Assembly: GCF_042679605.1 (NCBI RefSeq)
Contig: NZ_JBHTMU010000016.1
Coordinates: forward strand, 1-64,000
Reading direction: 5' to 3'
DNA: 64,000 bases
Source of the DNA: Litorisediminicola beolgyonensis
Lineage (GTDB): Bacteria > Pseudomonadota > Alphaproteobacteria > Rhodobacterales > Rhodobacteraceae
The notes below the pieces were generated by a model. It was not told the DNA's origin. It worked only from the letters and a program-made list of their open reading frames with translations, and did no database searches. The stretch's first letter is position 1, and each line of letters starts with the position of its first letter. This document shows, one piece after another, positions 17,760-26,148 of this stretch. Position numbers and translations under genes: made by a program.

Positions 17760-18212
17760 TTATTTGGCCGCGGCGGTTGCCTTCTTGGCGGTCGCGGTTG
17801 CGGTCTCACCGGCTTTCTGAGCGGCGGCGTTGAACTCGTCGCCGTAGGTTTTGCCGGCTGCCATCATCAGCTCGACCGTTTCCATCTGCGCCTTCTTGGC
17901 GATCTCCGCGAATGCGGCGGCGTGCTCGGCGCTCGACTCGGCGCCAAAGGTCACGAAGTCGCTCCATGCCTTGGCGTAGTCTGCGGGCTCTGCCTTCGCC
18001 TTGGTGACGTCGGCGTAGCGGCCGAGGAGAGTCTTGGCCCAGGCTGCGCTGAGCTCGGTGGAGCGACCAGCGGCTTCGACGGCAACGCCGGTCAGCTTCT
18101 CGGCGAGGGTCGCGTTGGTGCGGAAGGTCTCGTCGAATGCCTTGGTGTCGACCGGGAATGCGCCCATTGCGTCTTTGAGCATCGCGGTGAAGTCTTGGGT
18201 CTGAATGGCCAT
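17760..18212 (-). CDS. phaP: Phasin (PHA granule surface protein) 1
   Basis: 150 residues, amphipathic helices, no cysteine or signal peptide. Shared phasin core MGAFPVDTKAFDETF, AAGRSTELSAAWAKT, KAEPADYAKAW and METVELMMAAGKTYGDEF. The Ala/Lys/Thr-rich C-terminal tail is long. Phasins coat polyhydroxyalkanoate granules and control their size. AAAGGAGGC gives a strong ribosome binding site. Two PhaR-type sites lie 90-130 nt upstream, and a terminator follows the gene. Confidence 0.9.
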   Translation of the reverse strand: MAIQTQDFTAMLKDAMGAFPVDTKAFDETFRTNATLAEKLTGVAVEAAGRSTELSAAWAKTLLGRYADVTKAKAEPADYAKAWSDFVTFGAESSAEHAAAFAEIAKKAQMETVELMMAAGKTYGDEFNAAAQKAGETATATAKKATAAAK

Positions 18213-18301
18213 GGTTGGCCTCCTTTCGTCTCTTGTGTGTCGGCCCGATCGCCCGCCCTGTCCGCCGGGGTCTCGGTTTCATCTGATACCCTAGAGATAA
18301 T

Positions 18302-18342
18302 GCTGCACTGCAGCAATTCAAGAGGTGTATGCTGCGTTGCAG
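18302..18342. promoter_or_regulatory. Two PhaR-type operators upstream of phasin 1
   Basis: CTGCACTGCAG at 18302-18312 and CTGCGTTGCAG at 18332-18342, 30 bp start to start (about three helical turns). Both fit CTGC-N3-GCAG, reported for Rhodobacter PhaR. Confidence 0.75.
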
Positions 18343-18481
18343 CATTTTTTCTTGGCCTTGGGTCGGCTGAAAGAGCGACGCATTCTAGAGGGGCGTCGCC
18401 GCCGCAACCGACCGGGGCGTGGGGCGGCGGGTCTGACCCGCCAGCCCCGGCCTGCGCGCTGAACGCGCAGGCACGTTCCAC

Positions 18482-18913
18482 TTATATCGTGGTCTTCTTG
18501 GCTGCGGTCTGCGCCTTCTGGACGTTGGCGTTGAAGTCGTCGCCGAACTCCTTGCCTGCGGCCATCATCAGCTCGACCGTGTCCATCTGCGCTTTCTTCA
18601 CGATCTCGGCGAAGGCGGACATCTGCTCGTTGGCGGTCTCGGCCTGGTAGGTCGCGAAATCGCTCATCGCCTTGGCGTAGTCGGCGGGCTCGGCCTTGGC
18701 TTTCGACAGCTCGGCTGCGCGGGCCAGCATGTCCTTGGTCCACTTGGCGCTGAGCTCGGTGGAGCGGCCGGCGGCCTCGATGGCCACGTTCGAAAGCTTC
18801 TCGTTCAGAGTCGCGGAGGACTTGAAGCTGTCGTCGAACGCTTTGGTGTCGACCGGAAACGCGCTCATCATCTCTTTGAGCATCGCGGCGAAGTCTTGTT
18901 GCTTGGGTGCCAT
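18482..18913 (-). CDS. phaP: Phasin 2
   Basis: 143 residues. Very similar to phasin 3 over the whole length: AFPVDTKAFDDSF, NVAIEAAGRSTELSAKWTKD, AKAMSDFATYQAETANEQM and the shared tail AQTAAKKT. The ATG at 18913 with an AAAGGAGGC site is preferred to an upstream in-frame ATG. Granule-coating role as for the family. It has its own pair of PhaR-type sites. Confidence 0.88.
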   Translation of the reverse strand: MAPKQQDFAAMLKEMMSAFPVDTKAFDDSFKSSATLNEKLSNVAIEAAGRSTELSAKWTKDMLARAAELSKAKAEPADYAKAMSDFATYQAETANEQMSAFAEIVKKAQMDTVELMMAAGKEFGDDFNANVQKAQTAAKKTTI

Positions 18914-19013
18914 GTCAGGCCTCCTTTGGTCCATCAGTAGGTTTCAATCTAGCGCGGGGCTCCGTCTGGTCTGCATCGGGAGAACCGCCGTGTTCATGCA
19001 CTCAATGTGGATG

Positions 19014-19053
19014 CTGCACTGCAGCATTTCAAGGGCAGAATGCTGCAGTGCAG
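19014..19053. promoter_or_regulatory. Two PhaR-type operators upstream of phasin 2
   Basis: CTGCACTGCAG at 19014-19024 and CTGCAGTGCAG at 19043-19053, 29 bp start to start, each inside an ATGCTGC..GCAGCAT context like the phasin 1 sites. Confidence 0.75.
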
Positions 19054-19073
19054 CATTTTTTTCGAGTATGCCG

Positions 19074-19108
19074 AAAAGAGAAAGGGCGGGTGTCTGACAC
19101 CCGCCCTT
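19074..19108 (-). terminator. Rho-independent terminator of phasin 3
   Basis: A 13-bp stem (19096-19108 with 19082-19094) of AAGGGCGGGTGTC type, followed on the minus strand by TTTCTCTTTT. It lies about 30 nt beyond the phasin 3 stop and just before the phasin 2 operators. Confidence 0.8.
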
Positions 19109-19139
19109 CGCGCTCTTGTGGAGCATCTTCTACGACCGG

Positions 19140-19571
19140 TTACTTGGTCGTTTTCTTAGCAGCAGTCTGTGCTTTCTTGATGCTGGCGTTGAACTCGTCA
19201 CCGTAGTCCTTGCCTGCAGCCATCATCAGCTCGACCGTATCGGCTTGTGCCTTTTTAACGATCTCGGCGAAAGCATTCATGTGCTCGCTGGCGGTTTCCG
19301 CCTGGTAAGTTGCGAAGTCGCTCATCGCCTTGGCGTAATCGGCCGGTTCGGCCTTCGCCTTGGAGAGATCGGCAACGCGTGCGAGCGTGTCCTTCGTCCA
19401 TTTCGAGCTCAGCTCGGTCGAACGACCGGCGGCTTCGATGGCGACGTTCGAGAGTTTCTCGTTCAGCGTCGCGGAGGTCTTGAAGCTCTGATCGAAAGCT
19501 TTGGTGTCGACGGGGAATGCACCCATGATGTCTTTGATCATCGCGTTGAAGTCTTGTTGTTGGATAGCCAT
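19140..19571 (-). CDS. phaP: Phasin 3
   Basis: 143 residues, the close paralogue of phasin 2 (same length and same AKAMSDFATYQAETASEHM core). The ATG at 19571 with AAAGGAGGCC is used; an ATG 18 codons upstream has no site. Upstream there is one exact PhaR-type site (19699-19709) and a TGCAATTGCA palindrome further out. It has its own terminator. Confidence 0.88.
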   Translation of the reverse strand: MAIQQQDFNAMIKDIMGAFPVDTKAFDQSFKTSATLNEKLSNVAIEAAGRSTELSSKWTKDTLARVADLSKAKAEPADYAKAMSDFATYQAETASEHMNAFAEIVKKAQADTVELMMAAGKDYGDEFNASIKKAQTAAKKTTK

Positions 19572-19698
19572 GAGAGGCCTCCTTTCATCTAAAGTTCGGG
19601 TCGGAGGGCGCGTCCGAAGCCTCATTGCCGCGGGGCCGCTCCGTTTCGTTTGATGGTTAAGATATAGGGTGCCCTAGCGTCATTTTCAAGGGCACATG

Positions 19699-19709
19699 CT
19701 GCAGCGCAG
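19699..19709. promoter_or_regulatory. PhaR-type operator upstream of phasin 3
   Basis: CTGCAGCGCAG fits CTGC-N3-GCAG. A degenerate partner may be TGCAATTGCA at 19796-19805, but its spacing does not match the pairs elsewhere. Confidence 0.65.
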
Positions 19710-19826
19710 CGCAGAAATCCGCTAATTTTTCTTATTTTTTATTGGAACTTAGGGAATTTCGGGGTCTCAGCAGGGGGTTAGCGGCGCTCCGATGCTGCAA
19801 TTGCACAATCGCCATCCCGACCTTAC

Positions 19827-19853
19827 AAAAATGGGCGGGCATTTCTGCCCGCC
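19827..19853 (-). terminator. Rho-independent terminator of phasin 4
   Basis: 9-bp stem GGGCGGGCA (minus strand 19845-19853 with 19833-19841), then ATTTTTG. It lies about 60 nt beyond the phasin 4 stop. Confidence 0.8.
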
Positions 19854-19910
19854 CCAGCAAGTCGCACCAACGCTTGGGAGGAGTGGTAGGTGCGATATCT
19901 TGGAAGCCGA

Positions 19911-20366
19911 TTACTTCGCGGCGGCCGTGGTGGCCTTCTTCGCGGTCGCGGTGGCGTCTGCGGTGGCTTTCTTGACGGCGGCGGTTGCGTCGTCCGAGAA
20001 GTCCTTGCCTGCTGCCATCATCAGCTCGACGGTGTCCATCTGGACCTTCTTCGCGATCTCGGCGAAAGCGGCCATGTGCTCGGCGGTCATCTCTGCCTGA
20101 GCCGATGCGAAATCGGTCATCGCCTTGGCGTAGTCAGCCGGCTCCGACTTGGCTTTGGTAATGTCCGACAGCTTGGCCAGGGTGCCCTGGGTCCATGCGG
20201 TCGAGATCTCGGCCGACTTGCCTGCGGCGTCGAGAGCGACGGCCGACAGCTTTTCGTTCAGCGTCGCGGAGGTCTTGAACGCGTCTTCCATCGAGGTGGT
20301 GTCCACCGGGAATGCGCCCATCATGTCTTTCATCATAGCGGTGAAGTCTTGCGTCTTGGCGGCCAT
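19911..20366 (-). CDS. phaP: Phasin 4
   Basis: 151 residues. Same phasin core as its neighbours (MGAFPVDTTSMEDAF, KSEPADYAKAMTDFA, MDTVELMMAAGKDF), with a long C-terminal tail of Ala/Thr/Lys repeats like phasin 1. It is directly downstream of phaC on the same strand but has its own pair of PhaR-type sites and terminator, so it can be transcribed independently. Confidence 0.9.
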   Translation of the reverse strand: MAAKTQDFTAMMKDMMGAFPVDTTSMEDAFKTSATLNEKLSAVALDAAGKSAEISTAWTQGTLAKLSDITKAKSEPADYAKAMTDFASAQAEMTAEHMAAFAEIAKKVQMDTVELMMAAGKDFSDDATAAVKKATADATATAKKATTAAAK

Positions 20367-20432
20367 GGTCGGTCCTCTTGAAGTCTGTCGGGTCGGAATG
20401 ACCCCGGTGATTGGATGACCTCCAAATACGCG

Positions 20433-20471
20433 CTGCGGCGCAGCATTTCAAGAGAAAATGCTGCGCCGCAG
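20433..20471. promoter_or_regulatory. Two PhaR-type operators upstream of phasin 4
   Basis: CTGCGGCGCAG at 20433-20443 and CTGCGCCGCAG at 20461-20471, 28 bp start to start, between the phaC stop and phasin 4. Confidence 0.75.
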
Positions 20472-20502
20472 AAAAACTCGCTCTTGCGGAAATATGAGGA
20501 CG

Positions 20503-22311
20503 TCAGTCCGGGAACTTCTCCCGCGCCTTCACCTTCACGTACTGCCCGGGCGCCGGGCAGATCGGGGCGTAGGTCTTGTTGCCGGGCTGGCGCGGCTCGA
20601 CCCACTTGCCGGAGCGCTTGGAGACCCAGGACTCCCAGACCGGCCACCAGCTTTCCTTGTCGTGATAGGTCGCGTGCTCGCGCCAATGGTCGGCGTCCTG
20701 GCTCACGTCGTCGTTCACGTAATGGCCGTATTTGCCCTTGGAAGGCGGGTTCACGATCCCGGCGATATGGCCCGACTCGGAGAGGATGAAGGTCTTGTCC
20801 TTGGCCCCCATCTTCTGGAAGCCGCGATAGCAGTCCTTCCAGGCGGCGATGTGGTCGGTCTCGCAGGTGACCGAGCAGAGCGGCACGTCCACGTCCTTGA
20901 TGTGCAGCCGCTCGCCCAGAAGCTCGATCCCGTCCTCGGCGAACTTGTTGTCCTGACAGAGACCGCGGAGATACTGCACCGCCATCTTGCCCGGCAGGTT
21001 CGCGCCGTCGCCGTTCCAGTAGAGCAGGTCGAAGGCCGGGGGCGTCTCGCCCATCATGTAGCTCTTGATCGCGGGCCCGTAGACCAGGTCGTTCGAGCGC
21101 AGGAACGAGAAGGTCCGCGCCATGATGAAGCTCTTGAGCATCCCCTCCTTGTTCACCTCTTCCTCGATCCCGTCGATGAAATCGTCCTGGAGGAAGGGCG
21201 TGAACTCGCCCTGATCGGAGAAATCGGTAAGCGTCGTGAAGAAGGTCGCGGACTTGATCGAATTGTCCTTGCGCTGCTTCAGCAGCGACAGGGTCAGTGA
21301 CAGGGTGGTCCCGGCGATGCAGTAGCCGATGGTATTGACGCGCTTCTGCTTGGTGACGTCCTTGACGATCTCGATCGCCTTGAGGAAGCCCTCCTCGATA
21401 TAGGTGTCGAGCCCGACATCGCGATAGGCCACATCCGGGTTCACCCAGCTGACCACGAAGAGCGTGTAGCCCTTGTCCACGACCCAGCGGATGAAGCTGT
21501 TCTTCTCTTTCAGGTCGAGGATGTAAAATTTGTTGATCCAGGGCGGGAAGAGGACGATCGGCGTCTCTTTCACCTGGTCGGTCTGCGGCGCGTACTGGAT
21601 GACCTCCATCATCCGGTTGCGGTAGATCACCTCGCCCTCGGCGGTCGCGATGTTCTCGCCGATCTTGAACGCCTCTTCATCGGCAAGGCGCACGACCAGC
21701 TCGCCATCGTTGCGCTCGAGATCCTCGATCAGGTTCTCGAGGCCTTTGACCAGGCTCTCGCCCTCGGTCTCGATGGCCTTTTGCAGCGCGTCGGGGTTGG
21801 TCGAGAGGAAGTTCGTCGGCGCCATCATGTCGACGATCTGGCGGGCAAAGTATTTCAGCCGCCGTTTTTCCTTGGGCTCCATGTCCTCGATATCCGAGAC
21901 CGCGGTTTCGAGCGCTTCGGAATTGATGAGGTATTGCTGCTTGATGAAGTTGAAATAGGGGTGGCTGTCCCAGAGCGGGTTGGCGAACCGCTTGTCCTTG
22001 GGACCGGGATCCTCGGGCGCCTGCAGTTTACCCTGCGCGAGCGCCTTCTGCGCCTCGATGAAATGCGAGACCGATTTCGACCAGTATTCGATCTGGTGCT
22101 CCATCACCTTGGCGGGGTTGGACATCCATTCCTGCCAGTAGGCGGTGACCGCCTTGGTGTAGAGCTCCTGATTCGGCCCCTGAAGGGAGGGATTGACAGA
22201 TCCGCGCTGAGTCATCGCCCCGATCAGGCGTTGCGACAATTCCTCAACCCGCTGGAGATTTGCAGTGAGACGCTCGGTCGGCTCCTCCGCGGTCACAGTA
22301 TCAGTTGTCAT
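20503..22311 (-). CDS. phaC: Class I polyhydroxyalkanoate synthase
   Basis: 602 residues, usual for class I. PhaC polymerises (R)-3-hydroxyacyl-CoA into granule polymer. The lipase-like box GYCIAG carries nucleophile C331; a conserved aspartate (TCETDHIAAW) and histidine (ESGHIAG) complete the triad. The N-terminal 90 residues include a YWQEWMSNP segment common to the family. It is divergent from phaZ over a 106-nt gap with one PhaR-type site, and upstream of phasin 4. Confidence 0.97.
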   Translation of the reverse strand: MTTDTVTAEEPTERLTANLQRVEELSQRLIGAMTQRGSVNPSLQGPNQELYTKAVTAYWQEWMSNPAKVMEHQIEYWSKSVSHFIEAQKALAQGKLQAPEDPGPKDKRFANPLWDSHPYFNFIKQQYLINSEALETAVSDIEDMEPKEKRRLKYFARQIVDMMAPTNFLSTNPDALQKAIETEGESLVKGLENLIEDLERNDGELVVRLADEEAFKIGENIATAEGEVIYRNRMMEVIQYAPQTDQVKETPIVLFPPWINKFYILDLKEKNSFIRWVVDKGYTLFVVSWVNPDVAYRDVGLDTYIEEGFLKAIEIVKDVTKQKRVNTIGYCIAGTTLSLTLSLLKQRKDNSIKSATFFTTLTDFSDQGEFTPFLQDDFIDGIEEEVNKEGMLKSFIMARTFSFLRSNDLVYGPAIKSYMMGETPPAFDLLYWNGDGANLPGKMAVQYLRGLCQDNKFAEDGIELLGERLHIKDVDVPLCSVTCETDHIAAWKDCYRGFQKMGAKDKTFILSESGHIAGIVNPPSKGKYGHYVNDDVSQDADHWREHATYHDKESWWPVWESWVSKRSGKWVEPRQPGNKTYAPICPAPGQYVKVKAREKFPD

Positions 22312-22334
22312 CCTTACGGTTCCCCCCTACTTTG

Positions 22335-22345
22335 CTGCTGTGCAG
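22335..22345. promoter_or_regulatory. PhaR-type operator between phaC and phaZ
   Basis: CTGCTGTGCAG fits CTGC-N3-GCAG and lies 24 nt upstream of the phaC start and 73 nt upstream of the phaZ start, so it could affect both. Confidence 0.65.
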
Positions 22346-22417
22346 AAATTCGTCGCCGAATCCGGGGGGAACGCGACACACCGCTTCGGGACCCACCCGG
22401 ACAGAAGGAGACGCATC

Positions 22418-23686
22418 ATGCGCTACATGGCGATTTACGATATGATGGAGACGGTGCGAAACACCCAACAGTGGTTGGGCGCAACGGCTCGAACGATGGC
22501 CTCCTACCCCGCGTTTGCGATGCTGCCGGTGCCGGCCATCCAATGGATGGCCGCCTGGGGCGAGGTGACGGAACGCTCCTTCGAACGCATGGTCGTCAAG
22601 CCCGACTGGGGCATCCGCACCTTCACATGCGAAGACGGCCGCGACCACCTTGTCGACATCCGCACGGTCATCGAGCGCCCGTTCGGCGACCTGATCCACT
22701 TCGACGTCTCCGGACGCGAAGAGCAGCCGCGCAAAATTCTTCTGGTTGCCCCGATGTCGGGTCATTACGCGACGCTCCTGCGGTCGACGGTTCGGTCGTT
22801 GATCACTAATTGCGAAGTCTATGTGACCGACTGGCATAATGCGAGGGACATTCCGGTCAGCGCAGGCAAGTTCGACGTTGAAGATTATACCCTTTACCTC
22901 GCCGACTTCATGCGCGAGTTGGGGCCTGATACCCATGTCATCGCCGTCTGCCAGCCCGCGCCGCTGACGCTGGCCGCGACCGCCTACCTCGCCGAGGAAG
23001 AGCCCGACGCCCAGCCGCGCACGCTCACTCTGATCGGCGGCCCGATCGATCCCGACGCGACGCCCACCGAGGTCACCGATTTCGGCGCCCGCGTCACCAT
23101 GGGCCAGCTCGAAGAGATGATGATCCAGCGCGTCGGTTTCAAATATGCCGGCGTCGGACGCCGCGTCTATCCGGGCCTCCTGCAGCTCACCTCGTTCATC
23201 TCGATGAACGCCGACCGCCATTCCGCCGCCTTCACCGAGCAGATCACCCGCGTCGCGCGCGGCGAGGCCTCGGATCACGATGCGCATAACCGGTTCTACG
23301 ACGAGTATCTCGCCGTCATGGACATGCCGGCCGAGTTCTACCTCTCGACCGTCGAGCGGATCTTCAAGACCCGCGAGATCGCCCGCAACGTCTTCACCGT
23401 GAATGGCAAGAAGGTCGATATCGGCAAGATCACCTCGGTCGCCGTGAAGACCGTCGAAGGCTCGAACGACGATATCTCGGCCCCGGGCCAGTGTGTCGCG
23501 GCGCTTGATCTTCTGACCGGCCTGCCCGACAGCAAGAAAGCCAGCCATCTCGAGCCGGGTGCCGGTCATTACGGCATTTTCGCGGGCAAGAGCTGGCGCA
23601 ACAACATCCGCCCGCTGGTCCTGAAGTTCATCGACCAGAACTCGGCCCCCAAGGCGGCGGCTGCGGCGAACACCAACGTCGCCTGA
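22418..23686 (+). CDS. phaZ: Intracellular polyhydroxyalkanoate depolymerase
   Basis: 422 residues. Alpha/beta-hydrolase of the intracellular PhaZ type, with cysteine nucleophile C178 in VIAVCQPAPL. It has no signal peptide and degrades granule polymer inside the cell. The ATG at 22418 follows AGAAGGAG; the frame upstream is a shadow. It is divergent from phaC and is followed by a strong terminator. Confidence 0.95.
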   Translation: MRYMAIYDMMETVRNTQQWLGATARTMASYPAFAMLPVPAIQWMAAWGEVTERSFERMVVKPDWGIRTFTCEDGRDHLVDIRTVIERPFGDLIHFDVSGREEQPRKILLVAPMSGHYATLLRSTVRSLITNCEVYVTDWHNARDIPVSAGKFDVEDYTLYLADFMRELGPDTHVIAVCQPAPLTLAATAYLAEEEPDAQPRTLTLIGGPIDPDATPTEVTDFGARVTMGQLEEMMIQRVGFKYAGVGRRVYPGLLQLTSFISMNADRHSAAFTEQITRVARGEASDHDAHNRFYDEYLAVMDMPAEFYLSTVERIFKTREIARNVFTVNGKKVDIGKITSVAVKTVEGSNDDISAPGQCVAALDLLTGLPDSKKASHLEPGAGHYGIFAGKSWRNNIRPLVLKFIDQNSAPKAAAAANTNVA

Positions 23687-23709
23687 GCGCCTGCGCATCA
23701 CGCAGACCG

Positions 23710-23737
23710 GCCCCGGAGCGCGCTCCGGGGCTTTTTT
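23710..23737 (+). terminator. Rho-independent terminator of phaZ
   Basis: An 11-bp stem GCCCCGGAGCG (23710-23720 with 23721-23731) followed by TTTTTT. Confidence 0.9.
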
Positions 23738-23748
23738 CGTGCCCGCCC

Positions 23749-24033
23749 TCACCCTTTGGACTGAGAGAACGCCTGATCCGCGGCCTCGAAGGCCGCGCTC
23801 AGATCGTTCTTGACGTTATCCCATGCATCTTCGGAGCTCTCGCGCGCGGCCTCGAGCTCCTTTTCGAGATCGGACAGGCGCGCCTCGAGACCGTCCACTT
23901 CGGTCGCATATTCCTCGCGCGCGGAGGCGTCCTTGCCATCGGCCTTGGCCCGGAGCGCGTGGATATCCGCGCGCCACGTGCCCATCCGGGCTTCGACCTG
24001 ATCGAGATATTTCTGTCGCTCGGACGCTTCCAT
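23749..24033 (-). CDS. Small coiled-coil protein
   Basis: 94 residues, almost wholly alpha-helical and charged, with heptad character from about 30 to 70 (EVDGLEARLSDLEKELEAA). No signal peptide or cysteine. GGGAGG precedes the ATG. The start MEASERQKYLDQVEARM suggests a stand-alone helical protein of a type seen in many alphaproteobacteria. Function unknown. It converges on phaZ. Confidence 0.8.
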   Translation of the reverse strand: MEASERQKYLDQVEARMGTWRADIHALRAKADGKDASAREEYATEVDGLEARLSDLEKELEAARESSEDAWDNVKNDLSAAFEAADQAFSQSKG

Positions 24034-24149
24034 GCCATTCCTCCCTCGGCCCCGGACGCGCGCCGCCTGTCATGCGGCAATCTACGTCCGGTTGCGATCT
24101 CCGAGGGGAAAACGTGGCTCACGCCCATCGGTTCCCCGGGATATGGCGC

Positions 24150-25115
24150 TCAACCCGCCTTGGCGAAGACCATGTCGATCATCCGCTGCGTCCCGCGCGA
24201 GAACTCCAGCGGACAGGGATAGTCGTCGCCGTCGAGAGCGGAGGCGTTGAACGCCTCGACCTGCAGCACGTAGTGATCGGCCTGCGGCCAGCGATGGGTC
24301 ACGACCTCCATCCCGCGGCGCACTTCGAGCCGCGCCTCACCGAAGACCCGCGCGTTGAACGGCGTGGTGAGCTTCATCACCCCGTCCGTGCCGTGGAAGG
24401 TGACCTCCTGGTACGGTGACAGCCGGGTCGAGACATAGCCCGCGTAATCGAAGGACGGGAACCGCGCCGCGATGCTGGCAAAGGTGTCGACCCCGTTCTC
24501 CCAGTCGACCCGCGCCGAGACGATCTCTTCCGGCTCCTCGCCGGTCACGAAGCGCGTGCAGCCGTAGATGTAGACGCCGATGTCGCGGATGCCGCCGCCC
24601 CCCGTCTCGGGCTTGTTGCGGATATTGCCGCCATCGTCGTTGAAGAAGGAAAAGCCCGCATCGACCATGCGCAGCGTGCCGATCGCGCCCTCGGCCAGGA
24701 GCGCCCGCGCCTTGTGCCACTGCGGGTGATGCACGATCATGTAGGCCTCGGCCGCGAGCTTGCCCGCTGTGTCCCGCGCCGCGATCAGACCGTCGATCTC
24801 GCCTGCGGCAAGCGCCATCGGCTTCTCGCACAGCACGTGTTTCCCGGCCTTGAGCGCTTTGTCGGTCCACTCGACATGAAGATGGTTCGGCAGCGGGATA
24901 TAGACCGCGTCGATCTCGGGATCGGCAAGGAACGCATCGTAGCTGTCATGCACGCGCAGCCCCGGCGCGAAGGCCGCAAACGGCGCGGCCTTCTCGGGGG
25001 ACGAGGTCGCAAGCGCCACAAGCTCCCCCCGCCGCGCGGCGTGGATCGCGGGTCCCATGAACTCGCGCGCGAATTTCGCAGCCCCGAGGATGCCCCAGCG
25101 AAGATGATCGGCCAT
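24150..25115 (-). CDS. Gfo/Idh/MocA family NAD(P)-dependent oxidoreductase
   Basis: 321 residues. N-terminal Rossmann fold (WGILGAAKFAREF from residue 7), then the family CEKP motif at 96-99, and a C-terminal beta-sheet domain. Such enzymes oxidise or reduce sugars, inositols and related compounds; the substrate cannot be told. It is a single gene with hairpins on its upstream side. Confidence 0.88.
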   Translation of the reverse strand: MADHLRWGILGAAKFAREFMGPAIHAARRGELVALATSSPEKAAPFAAFAPGLRVHDSYDAFLADPEIDAVYIPLPNHLHVEWTDKALKAGKHVLCEKPMALAAGEIDGLIAARDTAGKLAAEAYMIVHHPQWHKARALLAEGAIGTLRMVDAGFSFFNDDGGNIRNKPETGGGGIRDIGVYIYGCTRFVTGEEPEEIVSARVDWENGVDTFASIAARFPSFDYAGYVSTRLSPYQEVTFHGTDGVMKLTTPFNARVFGEARLEVRRGMEVVTHRWPQADHYVLQVEAFNASALDGDDYPCPLEFSRGTQRMIDMVFAKAG

Positions 25116-25213
25116 GTCGTACTCCCGTCAGCGTTTCGCCGGACGTTAGCGCTCACACGTCGAAAGCACACCCCCAAACGTCACCACCCGCCTCTGGATC
25201 GGTCCCGGCAGAC

Positions 25214-25247
25214 GCGAAAGGGCCGCCCTGGCAGGACGGCCCTTCGC
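25214..25247 (-). terminator. Hairpin between acidic protein gene and oxidoreductase gene
   Basis: GAAGGGCCG pairs with CGGCCCTTTC with one mismatch near the loop (arms about 25214-25225 and 25237-25247). On the minus strand it follows the stop of the acidic protein gene by about 30 nt. The U-tract is short. Confidence 0.5.
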
Positions 25248-25276
25248 GAGAGAGTGGTTGACCGGAGGTTTCCGGA

Positions 25277-25702
25277 TCAGGAGATGATCAGCTCGCCGTG
25301 GTCGATATCCGCGTCGTCCTCGTCATCCTCGGCATAGGCGTCGTGATCGTCGTCATCCGAGAGCGTCAGCGCATCCATGAGCTGCTGGCCGAGCCCATCC
25401 TGCGCATTCAGCTGGTCATTGGCCGTGTCGGTGATCTGCCGCGGCACCGAGGTCGCGAGGTCCGAAGTGCCTTCCAGAAGCCCGGTCTCGCCGTTGAGCA
25501 TGCCCTGCATCGTCCAGGCACTGTCGCTTGCGGTCTCGCCGGTCATGGTCAGCAGCGAGCCGATGGTCTTGCCCAGGAACCCGTCGCCGAGCCCATCGGC
25601 GGCGTTCGAGAAGCTCTCGTCGATTGCATCCCCTGATTGGGCGACGGGGCCGTTGCTGACGGGCGTGGGCGCGCTGTTCCAGCTGAAGAAGCGGAAGGGC
25701 AT
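25277..25702 (-). CDS. Hypothetical acidic protein
   Basis: 141 residues. A Ser/Gly/Ala-rich body with helix-forming stretches (GETGLLEGTSDLA, QLMDALTLS) ends in an Asp/Glu-rich tail (DDDDHDAYAEDDEDDADID) that might bind cations. No signal peptide or membrane helix. GAAGGATG-type sequence upstream could be the ribosome site. I do not recognise a family. Confidence 0.65.
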   Translation of the reverse strand: MPFRFFSWNSAPTPVSNGPVAQSGDAIDESFSNAADGLGDGFLGKTIGSLLTMTGETASDSAWTMQGMLNGETGLLEGTSDLATSVPRQITDTANDQLNAQDGLGQQLMDALTLSDDDDHDAYAEDDEDDADIDHGELIIS

Positions 25703-26148
25703 GGAGACATCCTTTACTCGGTATGGCTGCCCCCGCGGCCGTGTGATGCTCCCTTATGACGCCAAAGCTTTGCGCACACTATCCACCCCACTGGAAACAA
25801 CCCGCGCGGCGCGCCGCAGATGAAGACGCGGCCCGAAAACTCAGATTTCAAAGAGTATTCCTGCCCCCACGGCATGGAAGCCGCCCCGCCACCACGAAAC
25901 AATGCGGCAAAAATCTTTAATATTGAGGCCGAATTGCGGCCACAATCCGGCGGAACCGAGACGCGCACCACTGGCTCCACACGAAAAACGGCCCCGCGTC
26001 CGCAGGGCCGTTCAAATTGAGACATGGCCTGGTGCGGCCTATCGTTGCTCCGAGGGTGCGCTCCCATCACCGAGCGACACCCGATGCCGATCGATCACGG
26101 GCTCGGTCCAGGTGCAGAACTCGGAGTTCACCAGAGATCGGCCTCCCG
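25703..26148. other. Gene-free stretch downstream of rpoH
   Basis: 446 nt between the acidic protein start and the rpoH stop, less GC-rich than surroundings (about 25850-25950). It holds the probable rpoH terminator (25982-26012) and presumably the promoter of the acidic protein. No ORF here looks real. Confidence 0.6.
25982..26012 (-). terminator. Rho-independent terminator, probably of rpoH
   Basis: 8-bp stem AACGGCCC with GGGCCGTT (26005-26012 and 25987-25994), then TTTTTCG on the minus strand. It lies about 137 nt beyond the rpoH stop. Confidence 0.75.
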
